A stretch of DNA of 64,000 bases from Clostridiales bacterium (GCA_017620475.1 JAFZQI010000041.1:62001-126000); one strand, 5' to 3'; positions 53,899-62,235 are shown, numbered from the stretch's first letter. The notes: a model not told the origin generated them from the sequence alone. Numbers and translations are program-made.

Positions 53899-55059
53899 AT
53901 GAAACGAGTTATTTCTTTGACGATTACGATAGCCTTATTACTGACTTTAGGAGCCGGCTGCGACAAAAGCACTGACGCCGATCCTTCCTCGAGTAACGGG
54001 GACGGCAGTTCCGCAAACGCCGCAAGCGATTCCTTCGAACCGCAGCGAAAGACGGAAAGCGTAACGGCCGATATCACGGACAGTATGATCCCTCAGGTGA
54101 TCGAGAAGAGCATCACATACGTACAGAAAACCGAAGACGGTGACTGGGAAGAAGAGAGCCGGACGATCACGAAGTGGGAGATCCAGCAGGAGCTTGCGCT
54201 TTCCGATACGGTCTGGACCTTTGGTGCAGATGATATTACTACGGTCTTTTCCATCATGGATGATTCTTTTAAAGGAAAATCCGGCAAATGTTTTCTCCAC
54301 TTCGGAAATGAAGTGAAAGATGTGCAGACGCAGGTTGTCGATAACGGAGACGACACATCGAAAATGGACATCACTTTCAATACTTCCGTGGATGTTTTTT
54401 TCGAGTGCTGGGGCACGAAATATATCTTCGAAAGTGTTCCTGTCACCGGAGCGGAAGCCCGTGAGGATGGATCCATCGATCTCAAAGCCAGTGCACCGGA
54501 GATCGGTGATGTCGTGATCAGTATTCCTTCTTCTGTCCAAAGCAGTACCTGGAAGGATATGCTGATCGCCGAGTCGGAAACCTATATCACCGGCACAACT
54601 TTCGACTCCCTTTCGAGCTTTACCGTATCCTCTCCCCAGGTCAACAACGGGTTCTGGGATACGAAGATCACCAACACCAAATACGGCGAGAACATGTCTC
54701 CGGAATTAACCTGGGACGCTGTGGACGGAGCTTCTAAATATGTGGTCATCATGATCGACGGATCATGGCTGCATATGGATGTATACACGACCGAAACCAC
54801 GCTGGTAGCCGGTGCTTTTGCCAAGGGAGAACGCGGTGCACAGTATGTCGGACCGTATCCGCCTGCCGGATCGCCTCATACCTACTCGGTATTTGTCTTC
54901 GCCCTCAAGAATGAAACAGATGATCCGCTGCTGCTTTTCGATATGGGAAATAACAGCATCGACAGCATTTACCAGGATCTGGATAAAGACACAGACGGTA
55001 ACACCGGAAATGTGATCGCCTACGGACGGCTCGACGGAAACTACACCTACCCGGGCTGA
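53899..55059 (+). CDS. Lipoprotein with PEBP/YbhB-like C-terminal domain
   Basis: 386 residues with an AAAAGGAGGAG ribosome binding site. The lipobox is LGAGC, followed by a Ser/Asp-rich linker. Residues about 60-210 are an unrecognised beta-rich domain. The C-terminal 170 residues match the phosphatidylethanolamine-binding/YbhB fold (GENMSPELTWDAVDGASKYVVIMID; GAQYVGPYPPAGSPHTYSVFVFALK). The usual WLHW ligand-site motif reads WLHM. Lipid-anchored PEBP proteins are rare, so this may bind a surface lipid or inhibit a protease. An exact decamer overlaps codons just after the lipobox Cys (53965-53974). Confidence 0.78.
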   Translation: MKRVISLTITIALLLTLGAGCDKSTDADPSSSNGDGSSANAASDSFEPQRKTESVTADITDSMIPQVIEKSITYVQKTEDGDWEEESRTITKWEIQQELALSDTVWTFGADDITTVFSIMDDSFKGKSGKCFLHFGNEVKDVQTQVVDNGDDTSKMDITFNTSVDVFFECWGTKYIFESVPVTGAEAREDGSIDLKASAPEIGDVVISIPSSVQSSTWKDMLIAESETYITGTTFDSLSSFTVSSPQVNNGFWDTKITNTKYGENMSPELTWDAVDGASKYVVIMIDGSWLHMDVYTTETTLVAGAFAKGERGAQYVGPYPPAGSPHTYSVFVFALKNETDDPLLLFDMGNNSIDSIYQDLDKDTDGNTGNVIAYGRLDGNYTYPG

Positions 55060-55095
55060 TCCTTCATCGAAAGAAGCACTATGTAAGTTCCGGTT

Positions 55096-55749
55096 TCATG
55101 TCTTCCTGTTCTTCTTGGCAAGAAGATTTCCGGACTCCTGGATGAGCATAACCATCACGACCAGAAGCGTGACCGTCGTCCACAGGACATCTTTCTGATA
55201 CCGGTAATAACCGTACTGCAAAGCGATCGCGCCGAGTCCGCCTCCGCCGATCACGCCCGCCATGGCTGAATATCCGAGGACTGTCGCAACATTGATCGCC
55301 GCTCCCTGTAGAAGGGACGGCGTTGCCTCCGGCAGGATGAAGTGAACCAGGATATGAAGAGGCGACGCGCCCATCGATGTGGCGGCCTCAATGATACCCG
55401 GCTGGACTTCCAGAAGGGAGGATTCCACCATTCTGGCCACGATCGGGATCGCGCCTACGGTCAGCGGAACGATGGATGCCTTCGTGCCGATCGACGACCC
55501 CGTCACGAAACGCGTAAAGGGGATCAGGAGCACCAGCAGGATCAGGAAAGGAAGCGACCGCATAAGATTCACAGCAATACCTACGATTGCATTCACAGGA
55601 CGGTTCTGAAGGAGCCGTCCTTTTGACGTGGCGTAAAGAAGCACACCGAGCGGAAGGCCGATCAGATAAGAAAAAAGCGCCGCCCAGAAGGTCATCTGCA
55701 GCGTTTCCAGGACGCCGCTTTGAATCGTTTTGATGATATAATCACTCAT
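55096..55749 (-). CDS. metI: Methionine ABC transporter permease
   Basis: 217 residues with five membrane segments and the BPD permease EAA-loop (EVQPGIIEAATSMGASPLHILVHFILPEATPSLLQG). The sequence is that of MetI (MTFWAALFSYLIGLPLGVLL; GYSAMAGVIGGGGLGAIALQYGYYRYQ). Its start overlaps the metN stop by eight bases (ATGAGTGA), so the two are translationally coupled. With MetN and MetQ it forms the D-/L-methionine importer, here possibly with wider sulfur amino acid range. Confidence 0.94.
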   Translation of the reverse strand: MSDYIIKTIQSGVLETLQMTFWAALFSYLIGLPLGVLLYATSKGRLLQNRPVNAIVGIAVNLMRSLPFLILLVLLIPFTRFVTGSSIGTKASIVPLTVGAIPIVARMVESSLLEVQPGIIEAATSMGASPLHILVHFILPEATPSLLQGAAINVATVLGYSAMAGVIGGGGLGAIALQYGYYRYQKDVLWTTVTLLVVMVMLIQESGNLLAKKNRKT

Positions 55750-56782
55750 GTTTGTCTACCTCCGATGCCGCTGATACCGCGGTGTTTTCCACCTCCGCAA
55801 CCGATAGTCCGCTTTCTTCAAAAAATGCGGTTATGATCTTCTGTTTTTCCGTGTCCTCCGGAAGCTCCAGTACCATCTGCCCATAGCCGATGCCGCCCAC
55901 GCTTCTCGTATTCGCGCTCAGGATATTGACCTTCAGGCCCGTCTTTTCGACCAGGTTCGCAATAAATGGCTCGCTCGCCTTTGTCCCGTCAAATACGATG
56001 CGGATGAGCTTCCCGTCTTCCCCGGTGGGATCGAATGGATTGCTCGGGAACACGAGTTTCTTCGCCGCAGAAGAACGGGGATTTCTGAACACCTCTTTCA
56101 CTTCTCCGATCTCGGCGAGCTCGCCCTCATCGATGATGGCCACCCGATCGCAGATCTTCTCCACTACCGCCATCTCATGGGTGATAATTACGATCGTGAG
56201 TTTTCGCTCCCGGTTGATCTTCGAAAGAAGATCCAGGATCTCCCCCGTGATCTTCGGGTCCAGCGCACTCGTTGCCTCATCACAGAGAAGCACCTTCGGA
56301 TCCGACGCCAGCGCTCTGGCGATCGCCACTCTCTGCCTTTGTCCGCCCGAAAGCCTGGCCGGATAAACCTTCTCCTTCTCCTCAAGTCCAACGATCCGAA
56401 GCATCTCACGCGCTTTTTCCCGTCGCGCCTTCCGAGGCACGCCCGCGATCCGCAGGGGCTGTTCCACATTCTCAATCACCGTCCGCTGCATAAGAAGATT
56501 GAATCCCTGAAAGATCATGGAGATCTCATGACGCACATTCCGAAGTTCCCGGGGTCTTAATTCCGCCAGATCTTTCCCATAGAAAAGCACTTGTCCCGAG
56601 CTTACATCTTCCAGCCGGTTGAGGGTACGGACCAGCGTGGATTTCCCCGCTCCGCTCATGCCGATGATCCCGAAGATCTCGCCTTCGTTGACATCCAGGC
56701 TGACATCCTTGAGGGCGGTAAACTCTTTGCCTTCATTGTTGTACGTTTTATAAACATTTTTCAGTTCAAATACTGTCTCCAT
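55742..56782 (-). CDS. metN: Methionine ABC transporter ATP-binding protein with NIL domain
   Basis: 346 residues from the ATG at 56782 (GAAGAAGGAT upstream). Walker A GMSGAGKST (41-49), signature LSGGQRQR and Walker B VLLCDEATSALD are intact. A C-terminal NIL (ACT-like) domain occupies about 255-335 (LIRIVFDGTKASEPFIANLVEKTGLKVNILSANT) and mediates feedback by substrate in MetN proteins. The gene overlaps metI and follows cysK/mccA by 109 bases, so the importer is in the transsulfuration operon. Confidence 0.94.
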   Translation of the reverse strand: METVFELKNVYKTYNNEGKEFTALKDVSLDVNEGEIFGIIGMSGAGKSTLVRTLNRLEDVSSGQVLFYGKDLAELRPRELRNVRHEISMIFQGFNLLMQRTVIENVEQPLRIAGVPRKARREKAREMLRIVGLEEKEKVYPARLSGGQRQRVAIARALASDPKVLLCDEATSALDPKITGEILDLLSKINRERKLTIVIITHEMAVVEKICDRVAIIDEGELAEIGEVKEVFRNPRSSAAKKLVFPSNPFDPTGEDGKLIRIVFDGTKASEPFIANLVEKTGLKVNILSANTRSVGGIGYGQMVLELPEDTEKQKIITAFFEESGLSVAEVENTAVSAASEVDKHE

Positions 56783-56891
56783 TATCCTTCTTCTTTCTAT
56801 TCCGGCTTCAACGCACGTCCGAGAAGCCACACCTTTCACATTCACCGCGCATCCGTAAAGCCACGCCTTTCAAAGTGCTTTTCGCGCAGGA

Positions 56892-57806
56892 TCAGTCGTA
56901 CAGTCCCTTACTTAAGTACCGATCCCCGCGGTCCGGGAACACCGTCACGATCGTTCCTTCCTCCAGCGTATCCGCCAGTTTCAGCGATGCCGCCAGCGCC
57001 GCTCCCGAAGATGAACCGGCCAGCACACCTTCCCTTTTTGCCAGGAGCCTTGATGCGTCAAACGCTTCTTCGTCCGTGATCTTGATGACCTTGTCGATGA
57101 GCGTTACGTCCATCGTGTCCGCGATGAAATCATTTCCGATCCCCTCGATGTTGTAGTCGAAATGCTCGCCTCCGCCGATGATGGAACCGTACGGATCCGC
57201 CAGCACGCCCTGTATCGTACTGTCCTGTTCCTTAAGGTATTTCATGATGCCCGAGAATGTCCCGCCGGAACCGGCTCCGGCCACGAAATAATCGATCTTT
57301 CCTTCAAGCTGCGAATAGATCTCCGGGCCCGTAGTCTCATAGTGTGCCAGGGGATTGGCCGGATTTCGGAACTGCCGGAGCGACACCGCGCCCTCGATCT
57401 CCTTGAGGATCTTTTCCGCTTCCTGTTCGGCTCCAAGCATCCCCGCTTCACGCGAAGTATGCACGATCTTCGCACCCAACGCCGCCATCACCTTCTGCTT
57501 TTCCAAAGAGAACTTTTCCGGTACCGTAAAGATCACTTCGTAGCCGCGGTTGAGAGCCGCAATGGCAATTCCGATCCCGGTGTTGCCGGCCGTCGCATCC
57601 ACGATCGTTCCCCCCGGTTTTAAAATCCCTTTCTTCTCCGCATCGTCGATCATGTACATCCCGACGCGGTCCTTGACGCTTCCCGCCGGATTCATGAGCT
57701 CCAGCTTTGCGTAGAGCTTCACATTCTTCTTTACACCAAGGTGCGTAAGCATCAACACCGGCGTATTGCCGATCATCTCCCTAATATCCGTAAACACGTT
57801 ATTCAT
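56892..57806 (-). CDS. O-acetylserine-dependent cysteine/cystathionine synthase (CysK/MccA family)
   Basis: 304 residues. The PLP lysine is in PAGSVKDRVG (about Lys44), the substrate loop is ATAGNTGIG (about 70-78) and the phosphate-binding GSGGT is near 178. VPEKFSLEKQKVMAALGA resembles MccA (OAS-dependent cystathionine beta-synthase) more than plain CysK, and the next upstream gene is mccB-like, the usual partner. It therefore probably condenses O-acetylserine or serine with homocysteine in reverse transsulfuration; cysteine synthase activity is the alternative. Confidence 0.85.
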   Translation of the reverse strand: MNNVFTDIREMIGNTPVLMLTHLGVKKNVKLYAKLELMNPAGSVKDRVGMYMIDDAEKKGILKPGGTIVDATAGNTGIGIAIAALNRGYEVIFTVPEKFSLEKQKVMAALGAKIVHTSREAGMLGAEQEAEKILKEIEGAVSLRQFRNPANPLAHYETTGPEIYSQLEGKIDYFVAGAGSGGTFSGIMKYLKEQDSTIQGVLADPYGSIIGGGEHFDYNIEGIGNDFIADTMDVTLIDKVIKITDEEAFDASRLLAKREGVLAGSSSGAALAASLKLADTLEEGTIVTVFPDRGDRYLSKGLYD

Positions 57807-57908
57807 CGCTTTTCTCCTTTGCTTATTGCGACACGGGTTCCGCTTTTATATCTCATACGTGCGGTTTCCGTTCATCTGCGCTTTTTCGCTTCGTATCCGC
57901 GCCTCATT

Positions 57909-59063
57909 TCATCTGCGCACCGAAGCCTCGATTGCCTGCTTCAGATCCTCGATCAGATCGTCCACATCTTCGATTCCGACTGATAGTCTGATCAGTTCAT
58001 CCACGATCCCCACGCTCTTTCGGATCTCTTCCGGAATGGCTGCATGTGTCATGGTCGCCGGATGGCAAACGAGGGACTCCACGCCGCCGAGGCTCTCTGC
58101 CAGCATGATCAGCTGTAACTTCTCGAAAAACACTTTGTAGTCGTACTTCTCATCCAGTACGAAGGAGATCATCGCTCCGGCGCCGTCCGCCTGTTTCTTC
58201 TGCACCTCGTACCCCGGATCGGATTTAAGCCCCGGATAATACACCTTACTCACATAACCGCTCTTCTGGAGCCACTGCGCGATTCTGCCTGCATTTTCCA
58301 CATGTCTGTCCATGCGCACGCCCAGCGTTTTGATTCCGCGTATCATGAGGAAACTGTCCCACGGCGCAAGCACGCCGCCGATGGCATTTTGCAGGTAGTA
58401 GAGCCGGTCGGCTAGTGCCTTATCCTTCACCACCACGAAACCGGATATCGTGTCGCTATGCCCGCCCAGATACTTCGTTCCGCTGTGGATCACGATGTCC
58501 GCACCCAGACTCAACGGCCGCTGCAGGTACGGCGTCAGGAATGTATTATCCACAATAAGAATCTTTCCGTTTTCTTTTGCGACCTTAGCCACCTCTTCAA
58601 TGTCGGTCACAGTCAAAAGAGGATTCGCCGGAGTCTCGATATAGATTGCCTTCACATCTTCATCAAGTGCCGTGATCACCTCATCGATATGCGATGTATT
58701 TACGATCTTGTATGTGATTCCGAAGTGGGAAAACACATTATCCAATATGCGGAATGTACCACCGTAGATGTTATCGGAAACGATCAGTTTGTCGCCGGAA
58801 TGAAAAAGCGACAGCACCGTGTTGATGGCCGCAAGTCCCGATGCAAAAGCAAGGCCGTATTTTCCTTCTTCAAGATCCGCAATCAGGCTCTCCAGCGCCG
58901 CTCTGGTCGGGTTTCCCGTTCTGGAATACTCCCATCCGCGGTTTTTCCCAAGACCGTCCTGCTTATATGTCGACGTCTGATAGACCGGGACATTTACCGC
59001 TCCTGTTGTCACATCTCCGTCAATTCCTCCATGAATCAAAATCGAATTCTTCTTATAGCTCAT
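57909..59063 (-). CDS. Cystathionine gamma-lyase / trans-sulfuration PLP enzyme (MccB-like)
   Basis: 384 residues. The PLP lysine is in HSGTKYLGGHSD (about Lys195), with YSRTGNPTR (47-55) and the C-terminal AESLGGVESLVCHPATMTHAAIP motif typical of gamma-family Cys/Met metabolism enzymes. Next to an MccA-like gene it most likely cleaves cystathionine to cysteine, 2-oxobutyrate and ammonia, or homocysteine to sulfide. It is the first structural gene after the second cysteine-type leader and attenuator. Confidence 0.9.
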   Translation of the reverse strand: MSYKKNSILIHGGIDGDVTTGAVNVPVYQTSTYKQDGLGKNRGWEYSRTGNPTRAALESLIADLEEGKYGLAFASGLAAINTVLSLFHSGDKLIVSDNIYGGTFRILDNVFSHFGITYKIVNTSHIDEVITALDEDVKAIYIETPANPLLTVTDIEEVAKVAKENGKILIVDNTFLTPYLQRPLSLGADIVIHSGTKYLGGHSDTISGFVVVKDKALADRLYYLQNAIGGVLAPWDSFLMIRGIKTLGVRMDRHVENAGRIAQWLQKSGYVSKVYYPGLKSDPGYEVQKKQADGAGAMISFVLDEKYDYKVFFEKLQLIMLAESLGGVESLVCHPATMTHAAIPEEIRKSVGIVDELIRLSVGIEDVDDLIEDLKQAIEASVRR

Positions 59064-59127
59064 TTTCGTATCCTTCTTTCGTTATATATTTCATCGCTTT
59101 GTCGCGGTTAAGTTCTTTTCGAGCAGC

Positions 59128-59162
59128 AAAAAACCCGGGATCCTTTAGCAGAAATCCCGGGT
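59128..59162 (-). terminator. Attenuator terminator upstream of mccB-like gene
   Basis: On the minus strand ACCCGGGAT (59162-59154) pairs perfectly with ATCCCGGGT (59041 side: 59141-59133) around a 12-base loop, followed by six T. The 5' arm (CCCGGGA) is also complementary to TCCCGGG inside the leader reading frame near 59247-59253, allowing a 7-base alternative pairing. A variant AAAAGAACTT lies just downstream (59110-59119 region). Confidence 0.87.
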
Positions 59163-59190
59163 GTTTGGCTCGATACTGTGGGAAGTTATC

Positions 59191-59307
59191 TTAACAACAT
59201 CGTAGGAAGCGTGCGAAACCATATCCGAACGCTCCGGCCTTATCCGCCCGGGAAATCCGCATACAGCAACACATCATCATGTTTGGGTTATGTTGAGTAT
59301 TTCTCAT
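59191..59307 (-). CDS. Cysteine-type leader peptide of the mccB-mccA-metNI operon
   Basis: A 38-codon frame starting at 59307, with GGAAGGG and GCGGAG upstream. Residues 10-16 are MMMCCCM (Cys codons TGT TGC TGT), then RISRAD at 17-22, and the frame ends RCC before TAA. The order Met-Met-Cys-Cys(-Cys)-Met ... Ser-Arg-Ala-Asp and a terminal Cys are shared with the leader upstream of metQ although the rest differs. The SRA codons contain CCCGGG, which can pair with the terminator's 5' arm. A longer in-frame reading from 59439 would start before transcription does. Confidence 0.83.
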   Translation of the reverse strand: MRNTQHNPNMMMCCCMRISRADKAGAFGYGFARFLRCC

Positions 59308-59422
59308 GACTCCGCTATCCCTTCCGATCTTGTTTATATCCTGTACGACTGATTCCTTTGGCGGATCGAACGCGTATCTGCACTTGAACCGAACCGGAAA
59401 TATTGTCGTACTCGATGTGGGT

Positions 59423-59456
59423 ATATTACTACCACTCACCTACTGTGTCAATAGGT
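59423..59456 (-). promoter_or_regulatory. Promoter and Rrf2-type operator upstream of the mccB leader
   Basis: On the minus strand: -35 TTGACA (59446-59451) and -10 TAATAT (59423-59428) with 17 bases between. The surrounding ACCTATTGACACAGTAGGT and following GAGTGGT match the block upstream of the metQ leader almost base for base. It starts only 3 bases beyond the nifU stop codon. Confidence 0.84.
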
Positions 59457-59458
59457 AA

Positions 59459-59830
59459 TTATTTTCTTTTTTCGTAATCCTCCAGCGCCGCTTCGATTGC
59501 TTCCTGTGCCAGTACGGAACAGTGAAGTTTATGCGCCGGAAGGCCGTCCAAAGCCTCTACGACCGCCTGGTTTGTAAGCTGTCTTGCCTCTGAAACGGGC
59601 TTTCCTTTGATGAGCTCCGTTGCCATCGAGCTCGACGCAATCGCGCTTCCGCATCCGAATGTCTCGAACTTGACATCCGTAATGATTTCGTCCTCGATCT
59701 TGAGGTACATCTTCATGATGTCTCCGCACTTCGCATTTCCGACTTCACCGATGCCGTTGGCATCCTCGATCACTCCGACATTTCTCGGATTTCTGAAATG
59801 ATCCATTACTTTCTCACTATATAACGCCAT
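59459..59830 (-). CDS. NifU/IscU-like iron-sulfur scaffold
   Basis: 123 residues, the length of a stand-alone IscU domain. The three cluster-binding cysteines are Cys35 (GNAKCGD), Cys60 (FGCGSAIASS) and Cys104 (LHCSVLA), with Asp37. It assembles [2Fe-2S]/[4Fe-4S] clusters from sulfur delivered by the cysteine desulfurase encoded 49 bases upstream. The gene pair is under the Rrf2-type operator at 61.1 kb. Confidence 0.94.
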   Translation of the reverse strand: MALYSEKVMDHFRNPRNVGVIEDANGIGEVGNAKCGDIMKMYLKIEDEIITDVKFETFGCGSAIASSSMATELIKGKPVSEARQLTNQAVVEALDGLPAHKLHCSVLAQEAIEAALEDYEKRK

Positions 59831-59879
59831 ACTGTTTCCTCCTAAAAGATACGTTTCATCCCTGTACGTTCAACTATAT

Positions 59880-61064
59880 TTACAAGATAAACTTGCCTTT
59901 GCCTGCAACAAGGTTCCTCCATACCGGTGAGAAACTTCGCAGATACTCGACCACTTCTTTGACCGCGGAGATAATATAGTCCGCATCTTCGTCCGTAATA
60001 TCTTCACCCAGGCTCAAACGAAGCGAACCGTGGGCCACATCGTGCACACGTCCAATTGCCAGGAGCACGTGGCTCGGATCCAGAGATCCGGATGTGCAGG
60101 CACTTCCCGACGAGGCCGCAATACCCTTATCGTCCAAAAGTAACAGCAGCGACTCGCCCTCGATCCCCTCGAAGCAGAAGTTGATATTTCCCGGAAGACG
60201 CGGCTCCCTGCTTCCGTTCAGGGCACTGTGCGGAATCTCCGAAAGCCCCTCAATGATCCGATTCCGGATCGGCTCAATATGATCACGGTTCTTCTCGATA
60301 TTGGCAACCGCTTCAGAAAGCGCTTCCGCCATCGCACAGATACCCGGAACATTTTCCGTTCCGGCTCTTCTGCCACGCTCCTGCGCACCACCCTCGATCA
60401 GATTACTCAGGCGGATAGACTTTTTCGCATAGAGGAATCCCACACCCTTCGGTCCGTGGAACTTATGTGCCGACGCGGACAGCATATCAATATTCTGATC
60501 CGCCACATTTACCGGAACATGTCCGATTGCCTGCACCGCATCCGTATGGAAAAGGACCTGGTGCCGGTTGCATATCTCTCCGATCTGCTTGATAGGCTGA
60601 ATTGTTCCGATCTCGTTATTTGCAAACATGACCGTCACCAGACAGGTATCTTCACGGATCGCCTGTTCCACCTCTTCCGGGCGGACAAGACCATCTTCGT
60701 GAACGTCCAGAAGTGTGATCTCAAAGCCCTCACTTTTCAGTTTTTCTAATGTATGCAGCACAGCGTGGTGTTCAAATGCCGTTGAAATGATGTGTTTCTT
60801 TCCGGCCTTTTCACCCAGCTTGGCCGCTGAACGGATCGCCTGGTTATCCGCTTCACTTCCGCCGGAAGTAAAAAGGATCTCACGGGGTTCCGCACCGATC
60901 AGGCAGGCGACTTTCTCTCTCGCCAGTTCCAGCGCCTCCTTAGCTTTCTGCCCGAATTCGTAAAGACTGGAAGGGTTTCCGTAGGTCTCTTTGGCGACCT
61001 CGATCATCTTATTGATGGCCGCATCAGACATCTTCGTTGTCGCGGCATTATCTGCATATATCAT
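59880..61064 (-). CDS. Cysteine desulfurase (NifS/IscS)
   Basis: 394 residues. The PLP lysine is in SASAHKFHGPKGVGFL (about Lys205) and the sulfur-carrying cysteine is in SSGSACTSGSLDPSHVL (about residue 325), the group I layout. It converts cysteine to alanine and an enzyme persulfide for the NifU-like scaffold that follows. Its promoter is divergent from the Rrf2-family regulator and covered by a long palindrome, so it is probably repressed by that regulator when clusters or cysteine are adequate. Confidence 0.94.
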   Translation of the reverse strand: MIYADNAATTKMSDAAINKMIEVAKETYGNPSSLYEFGQKAKEALELAREKVACLIGAEPREILFTSGGSEADNQAIRSAAKLGEKAGKKHIISTAFEHHAVLHTLEKLKSEGFEITLLDVHEDGLVRPEEVEQAIREDTCLVTVMFANNEIGTIQPIKQIGEICNRHQVLFHTDAVQAIGHVPVNVADQNIDMLSASAHKFHGPKGVGFLYAKKSIRLSNLIEGGAQERGRRAGTENVPGICAMAEALSEAVANIEKNRDHIEPIRNRIIEGLSEIPHSALNGSREPRLPGNINFCFEGIEGESLLLLLDDKGIAASSGSACTSGSLDPSHVLLAIGRVHDVAHGSLRLSLGEDITDEDADYIISAVKEVVEYLRSFSPVWRNLVAGKGKFIL

Positions 61065-61097
61065 GGGAATCTGGTCCTTTCGTAAACATTCGTCCGT

Positions 61098-61140
61098 ATA
61101 ATATACCCATTCACCTATCGTGTCAATAGGCGAATGGGTA
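61098..61140 (-). promoter_or_regulatory. nifS promoter covered by a long palindromic operator
   Basis: On the minus strand: -35 TTGACA (61121-61126) and -10 TATTAT (61098-61103), spacer 17. A palindrome with 15-base arms, TACCCATTCACCTAT (61104-61118) and ATAGGCGAATGGGTA (61126-61140), one mismatch and a 7-base centre, covers the spacer and -35. Its core matches the metQ and mccB operator blocks. Confidence 0.85.
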
Positions 61141-61170
61141 TTGATTTACCTATTCACCCTGAGGTATAAT
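61141..61170 (+). promoter_or_regulatory. Promoter of the Rrf2-family regulator
   Basis: TTGATT (61141-61146) and TATAAT (61165-61170) with 18 bases between, starting directly after the nifS operator palindrome. The spacer contains TACCTATTCACCCTGAGG, a diverged copy of the operator half-sites, which suggests autoregulation. Confidence 0.72.
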
Positions 61171-61228
61171 AGGCGATAATATGGAGAGTCGGTAAACGGT
61201 TTATCAAAATCGGGCAAAGGAGAACACT

Positions 61229-61666
61229 ATGATTTCGACCAAAGGAAGATATGCGATCCGCGTGATGCTGGATCTTGCGGAGAATGACGATGGCGGATAT
61301 GCGCCGCTTAAGGATATTGCAGAGAGACAGGAAATCTCCAAAAAGTATCTGGAGATCATCATGAAAGATATGGTCGCCGGCGGTCTTGTCGTGGGCGCCA
61401 GCGGCAAGGGCGGCGGATACCGGCTATGCAAGAAACCGAGAGAGTATAAGATCGGTGAAATCATCGAACTGATGGAAGGCCCTCTCGCGTCTGTGGCATG
61501 TCTGGCCACGAAAGACTTTGCATGTCCGAGAAAGAAAGCCTGCCAGACACTGCCCATGTGGATCGAATACGATAAGATGGTACATGACTTCTTCTACAAG
61601 AAGCGTTTGAGTGACCTGATGGAACCGAAGGCAAAGGCAAGAACGAAAACTCAGAAAACTACCTGA
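61229..61666 (+). CDS. Rrf2-family regulator (IscR/CymR-like)
   Basis: 145 residues with a CAAAGGAG ribosome binding site. The N-terminal winged helix (MISTKGRYAIRVMLDLAEND ... ISKKYLEIIMKDMVAGGLV) is typical of Rrf2 proteins. Cys91, Cys99 and Cys105 (CxxxxxxxCxxxxxC) correspond to the Fe-S ligand region of IscR, with two extra residues between the first two cysteines; CymR-type cysteine repressors lack such ligands. It is divergent from nifS-nifU and is the best candidate to bind the operator shared by nifS, mccB and metQ promoters, so it may link Fe-S and cysteine status. It overlaps the next convergent gene by eight bases. Confidence 0.9.
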   Translation: MISTKGRYAIRVMLDLAENDDGGYAPLKDIAERQEISKKYLEIIMKDMVAGGLVVGASGKGGGYRLCKKPREYKIGEIIELMEGPLASVACLATKDFACPRKKACQTLPMWIEYDKMVHDFFYKKRLSDLMEPKAKARTKTQKTT

Positions 61667-62141
61667 CCATTCGAAGGATCTTCCACGCTTCCAGCAGACG
61701 GTCCAGATTCCATGCCGCGTTCGCCGGACTTGTGGAAGGAAGAACGACCGCATCTCTGCCGACAGTCTTTTTCACGTATTTATCGTAGTAGTTTCCTGCC
61801 GTTTTCCCGTTTATGTAAATCGCCTCAATCGGCGCCCGGGAAAGGATCTTACCGATATCATTCGGAGTGACATTCCGTATGCTTGAATCGGAGGAACCGG
61901 TGATGTCACAGGAGTGGATCACGTCCCAGACCGCAACATGATTTCGAAGAAGAAAAGCTCGCTTTTCAGGAATGGTGTTCGGTACTTCTTCACCGAACAC
62001 CCCCGCAAGGACTTTCCAGAAACGATTCTGCGGATGCCCGTAGAAAAACTGCGCTTCTCTCGATTTGACAGACGGAAAACTACCCAGTACAAGCACACGG
62101 GATGACTCGTCAAAAACCGGCGGTATCGGGTGAATGATCAT
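61659..62141 (-). CDS. DNA-deoxyinosine glycosylase / uracil-DNA glycosylase superfamily
   Basis: 160 residues. VLVLGSFPSVKSREAQFFYGHPQNRFWKVL (residues 16-45) and the LPSTSPANAAW segment (about 133-143) are characteristic of the hypoxanthine/deoxyinosine glycosylase branch (family 6) of the uracil-DNA glycosylase superfamily. It would remove deaminated adenine (hypoxanthine) from DNA. It is transcribed against the Rrf2 gene and overlaps its end by eight bases. Confidence 0.88.
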   Translation of the reverse strand: MIIHPIPPVFDESSRVLVLGSFPSVKSREAQFFYGHPQNRFWKVLAGVFGEEVPNTIPEKRAFLLRNHVAVWDVIHSCDITGSSDSSIRNVTPNDIGKILSRAPIEAIYINGKTAGNYYDKYVKKTVGRDAVVLPSTSPANAAWNLDRLLEAWKILRMVR

Positions 62142-62198
62142 GTATGTCCGTCCTTTCTCAGAAGAATTGCACCATTTCTTTCGACTATATTATATGGA

Positions 62199-62208
62199 AA
62201 AGCACTGT
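62199..62208 (+). repeat. Intergenic AAAAGCACTG decamer
   Basis: Exact copy with context GGAAAAGCACTGTTCC, between two minus-strand genes and next to a minus-strand TATAAT-like sequence (TATAATATAG at about 62188-62197). Confidence 0.75.
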
Positions 62209-62235
62209 TCCGGTTCTTTAGTTTTTCTTGCCCTG

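Noticed and set aside
59191..59439. 82-codon version of the second leader frame
   Set aside because: Its upstream start would lie before or at the promoter elements; the 38-codon start at 59307 has the ribosome binding site and conserved Cys run.
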